From: Actinomycetota bacterium
Lineage (GTDB): Bacteria; Actinomycetota; Acidimicrobiia; Acidimicrobiales; CADCTF01
Assembly: GCA_019348305.1 (NCBI GenBank)
Contig: JAHWJQ010000151.1
Span: 1-5,327 of the forward strand
DNA length: 5,327 nt
Direction of reading: 5' to 3'
The translations under genes and the position numbers were made by a program. The notes beneath the pieces are model-generated. The model was not told the DNA's origin, made no database searches, and worked only from the letters and a program-made list of their open reading frames with translations. Positions 4,914 to 5,327 of the stretch are shown here, in pieces (position 1 is the stretch's first letter; each line of letters begins with the position of its first letter).

Positions 4914-5327
4914 CTACTGCGGCGCGTCCCCGTCGCCGGCGGGCCGCCCGGCGGCGCCACCGTCGCCCTCGGCCGGCGCCACGTACTCCTCGGCGAGGTC
5001 GGCCCAGGCAGCCTGGGACTCCGTCTCGGGCTCGAACTGGGCGTAGTCGATGGACCCGATGTACTTGCCCTCGTCGTCGAAGGCGTGCTCCCCGAAGTGC
5101 TCGCGGAACTCAGCCGCCACCTCGCCGCCCTCGGCCGCCTGCTTGATCGACAGGCTGATGCGGCGGCGCTGCAGGTCGAGGTCGATGATCTTGACCCACA
5201 GCTCCTCGCCCGGGGTGACAACCTGCTCGGGCAGGTCGACGTGGTGGGCCGCCATCTCCGAGATGTGGACGAGCCCCTCGATGCCCTCCCCCACCTGGAC
5301 GAACGCCCCGAAGGGGACCAACTTGGT
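4914..5327 (-). CDS. rpsA: 30S ribosomal protein S1, C-terminal part (cut by window edge)
   Basis: The last 137 codons and TAG stop (4916-4914) of ribosomal protein S1, the RNA-binding protein that helps mRNA onto the 30S subunit. The frame is open through base 5327 (first codons ACC AAG TTG GTC, TKLV), so the start lies outside; the TTG at 5321 is an internal Leu codon, not a start. It shows the end of an S1/OB-fold domain: KLVPFGAFVQVGEGIEGLVHISEMA, then VTPGEELWVKIIDLDLQRRRISLSIKQA. This is the pattern of the fourth S1 repeat of actinobacterial RpsA, as recalled from mycobacterial proteins, including the YDEQGNYI-like DDEGKYIG that follows. The tail is acidic, Ala/Gly-rich and variable (AEEYVAPAEGDGGAAGRPAG), as expected after the last domain. 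It converges on tadG and is functionally unrelated to the pilus genes. Confidence 0.93.
   Translation of the reverse strand, partial: TKLVPFGAFVQVGEGIEGLVHISEMAAHHVDLPEQVVTPGEELWVKIIDLDLQRRRISLSIKQAAEGGEVAAEFREHFGEHAFDDEGKYIGSIDYAQFEPETESQAAWADLAEEYVAPAEGDGGAAGRPAGDGDAPQ

Noticed and set aside
5319..5321. TTG as a start codon for the S1 fragment
   Set aside because: The frame continues upstream to the window edge with conserved S1 sequence (Thr-Lys before it), so this TTG is an internal Leu codon.

Overview
The window is high-GC DNA with tightly packed genes, GTG starts and an actinobacterial-type ribosomal protein S1 C-terminus. This points to an actinomycete (Actinomycetota). An Acidimicrobiia-like lineage is possible but cannot be shown from this sequence. 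Most of the window is one end of a Tad/Flp (tight adherence, type IVc) pilus locus, set against the 3' end of a housekeeping gene.

Layout. Three genes lie on the minus strand, transcribed in the order cpaB (2409-1681), cpaE/tadZ (1674-472) and cpaF/tadA (456 to beyond base 1), with gaps of only 6 and 15 bp, so they look like one operon. A 153-154 bp divergent intergenic region (2410-2563) separates them from a plus-strand pair: a TadE-like pseudopilin (2564-3085) and, 2 bp after its stop, a large TadG-like protein (3088-4851). A 62 bp convergent gap with a perfect 7-bp hairpin then separates tadG from the C-terminal part of rpsA (ribosomal protein S1), which enters from the right edge on the minus strand. 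No Flp major pilin, prepilin peptidase, TadB/TadC platform protein or secretin is visible. Some of these may lie left of base 1, downstream of cpaF.

How the genes work together (family knowledge). CpaF is the motor ATPase that powers pilin assembly. CpaE/TadZ is a MinD/ParA-like ATPase thought to place the machine in the cell. CpaB is a membrane-anchored periplasmic or extracytoplasmic assembly protein. TadE and TadG are minor pilin-like or accessory proteins needed for pilus formation, with their bulk outside the membrane.

I do not see a wholly new system here. The most unusual signal is a compact chain of five GC-rich hairpins (3104-3200). It is bracketed by a near-identical 20-nt direct repeat with an 84-nt (28-codon, in-frame) period, and it sits inside the first 40 codons of tadG. 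It looks like a small palindromic repeat element that the gene reads through. The TadG protein is also notable: it has no recognisable von Willebrand A domain, twelve cysteines outside the membrane, and a repetitive beta-strand-like C-terminal half.
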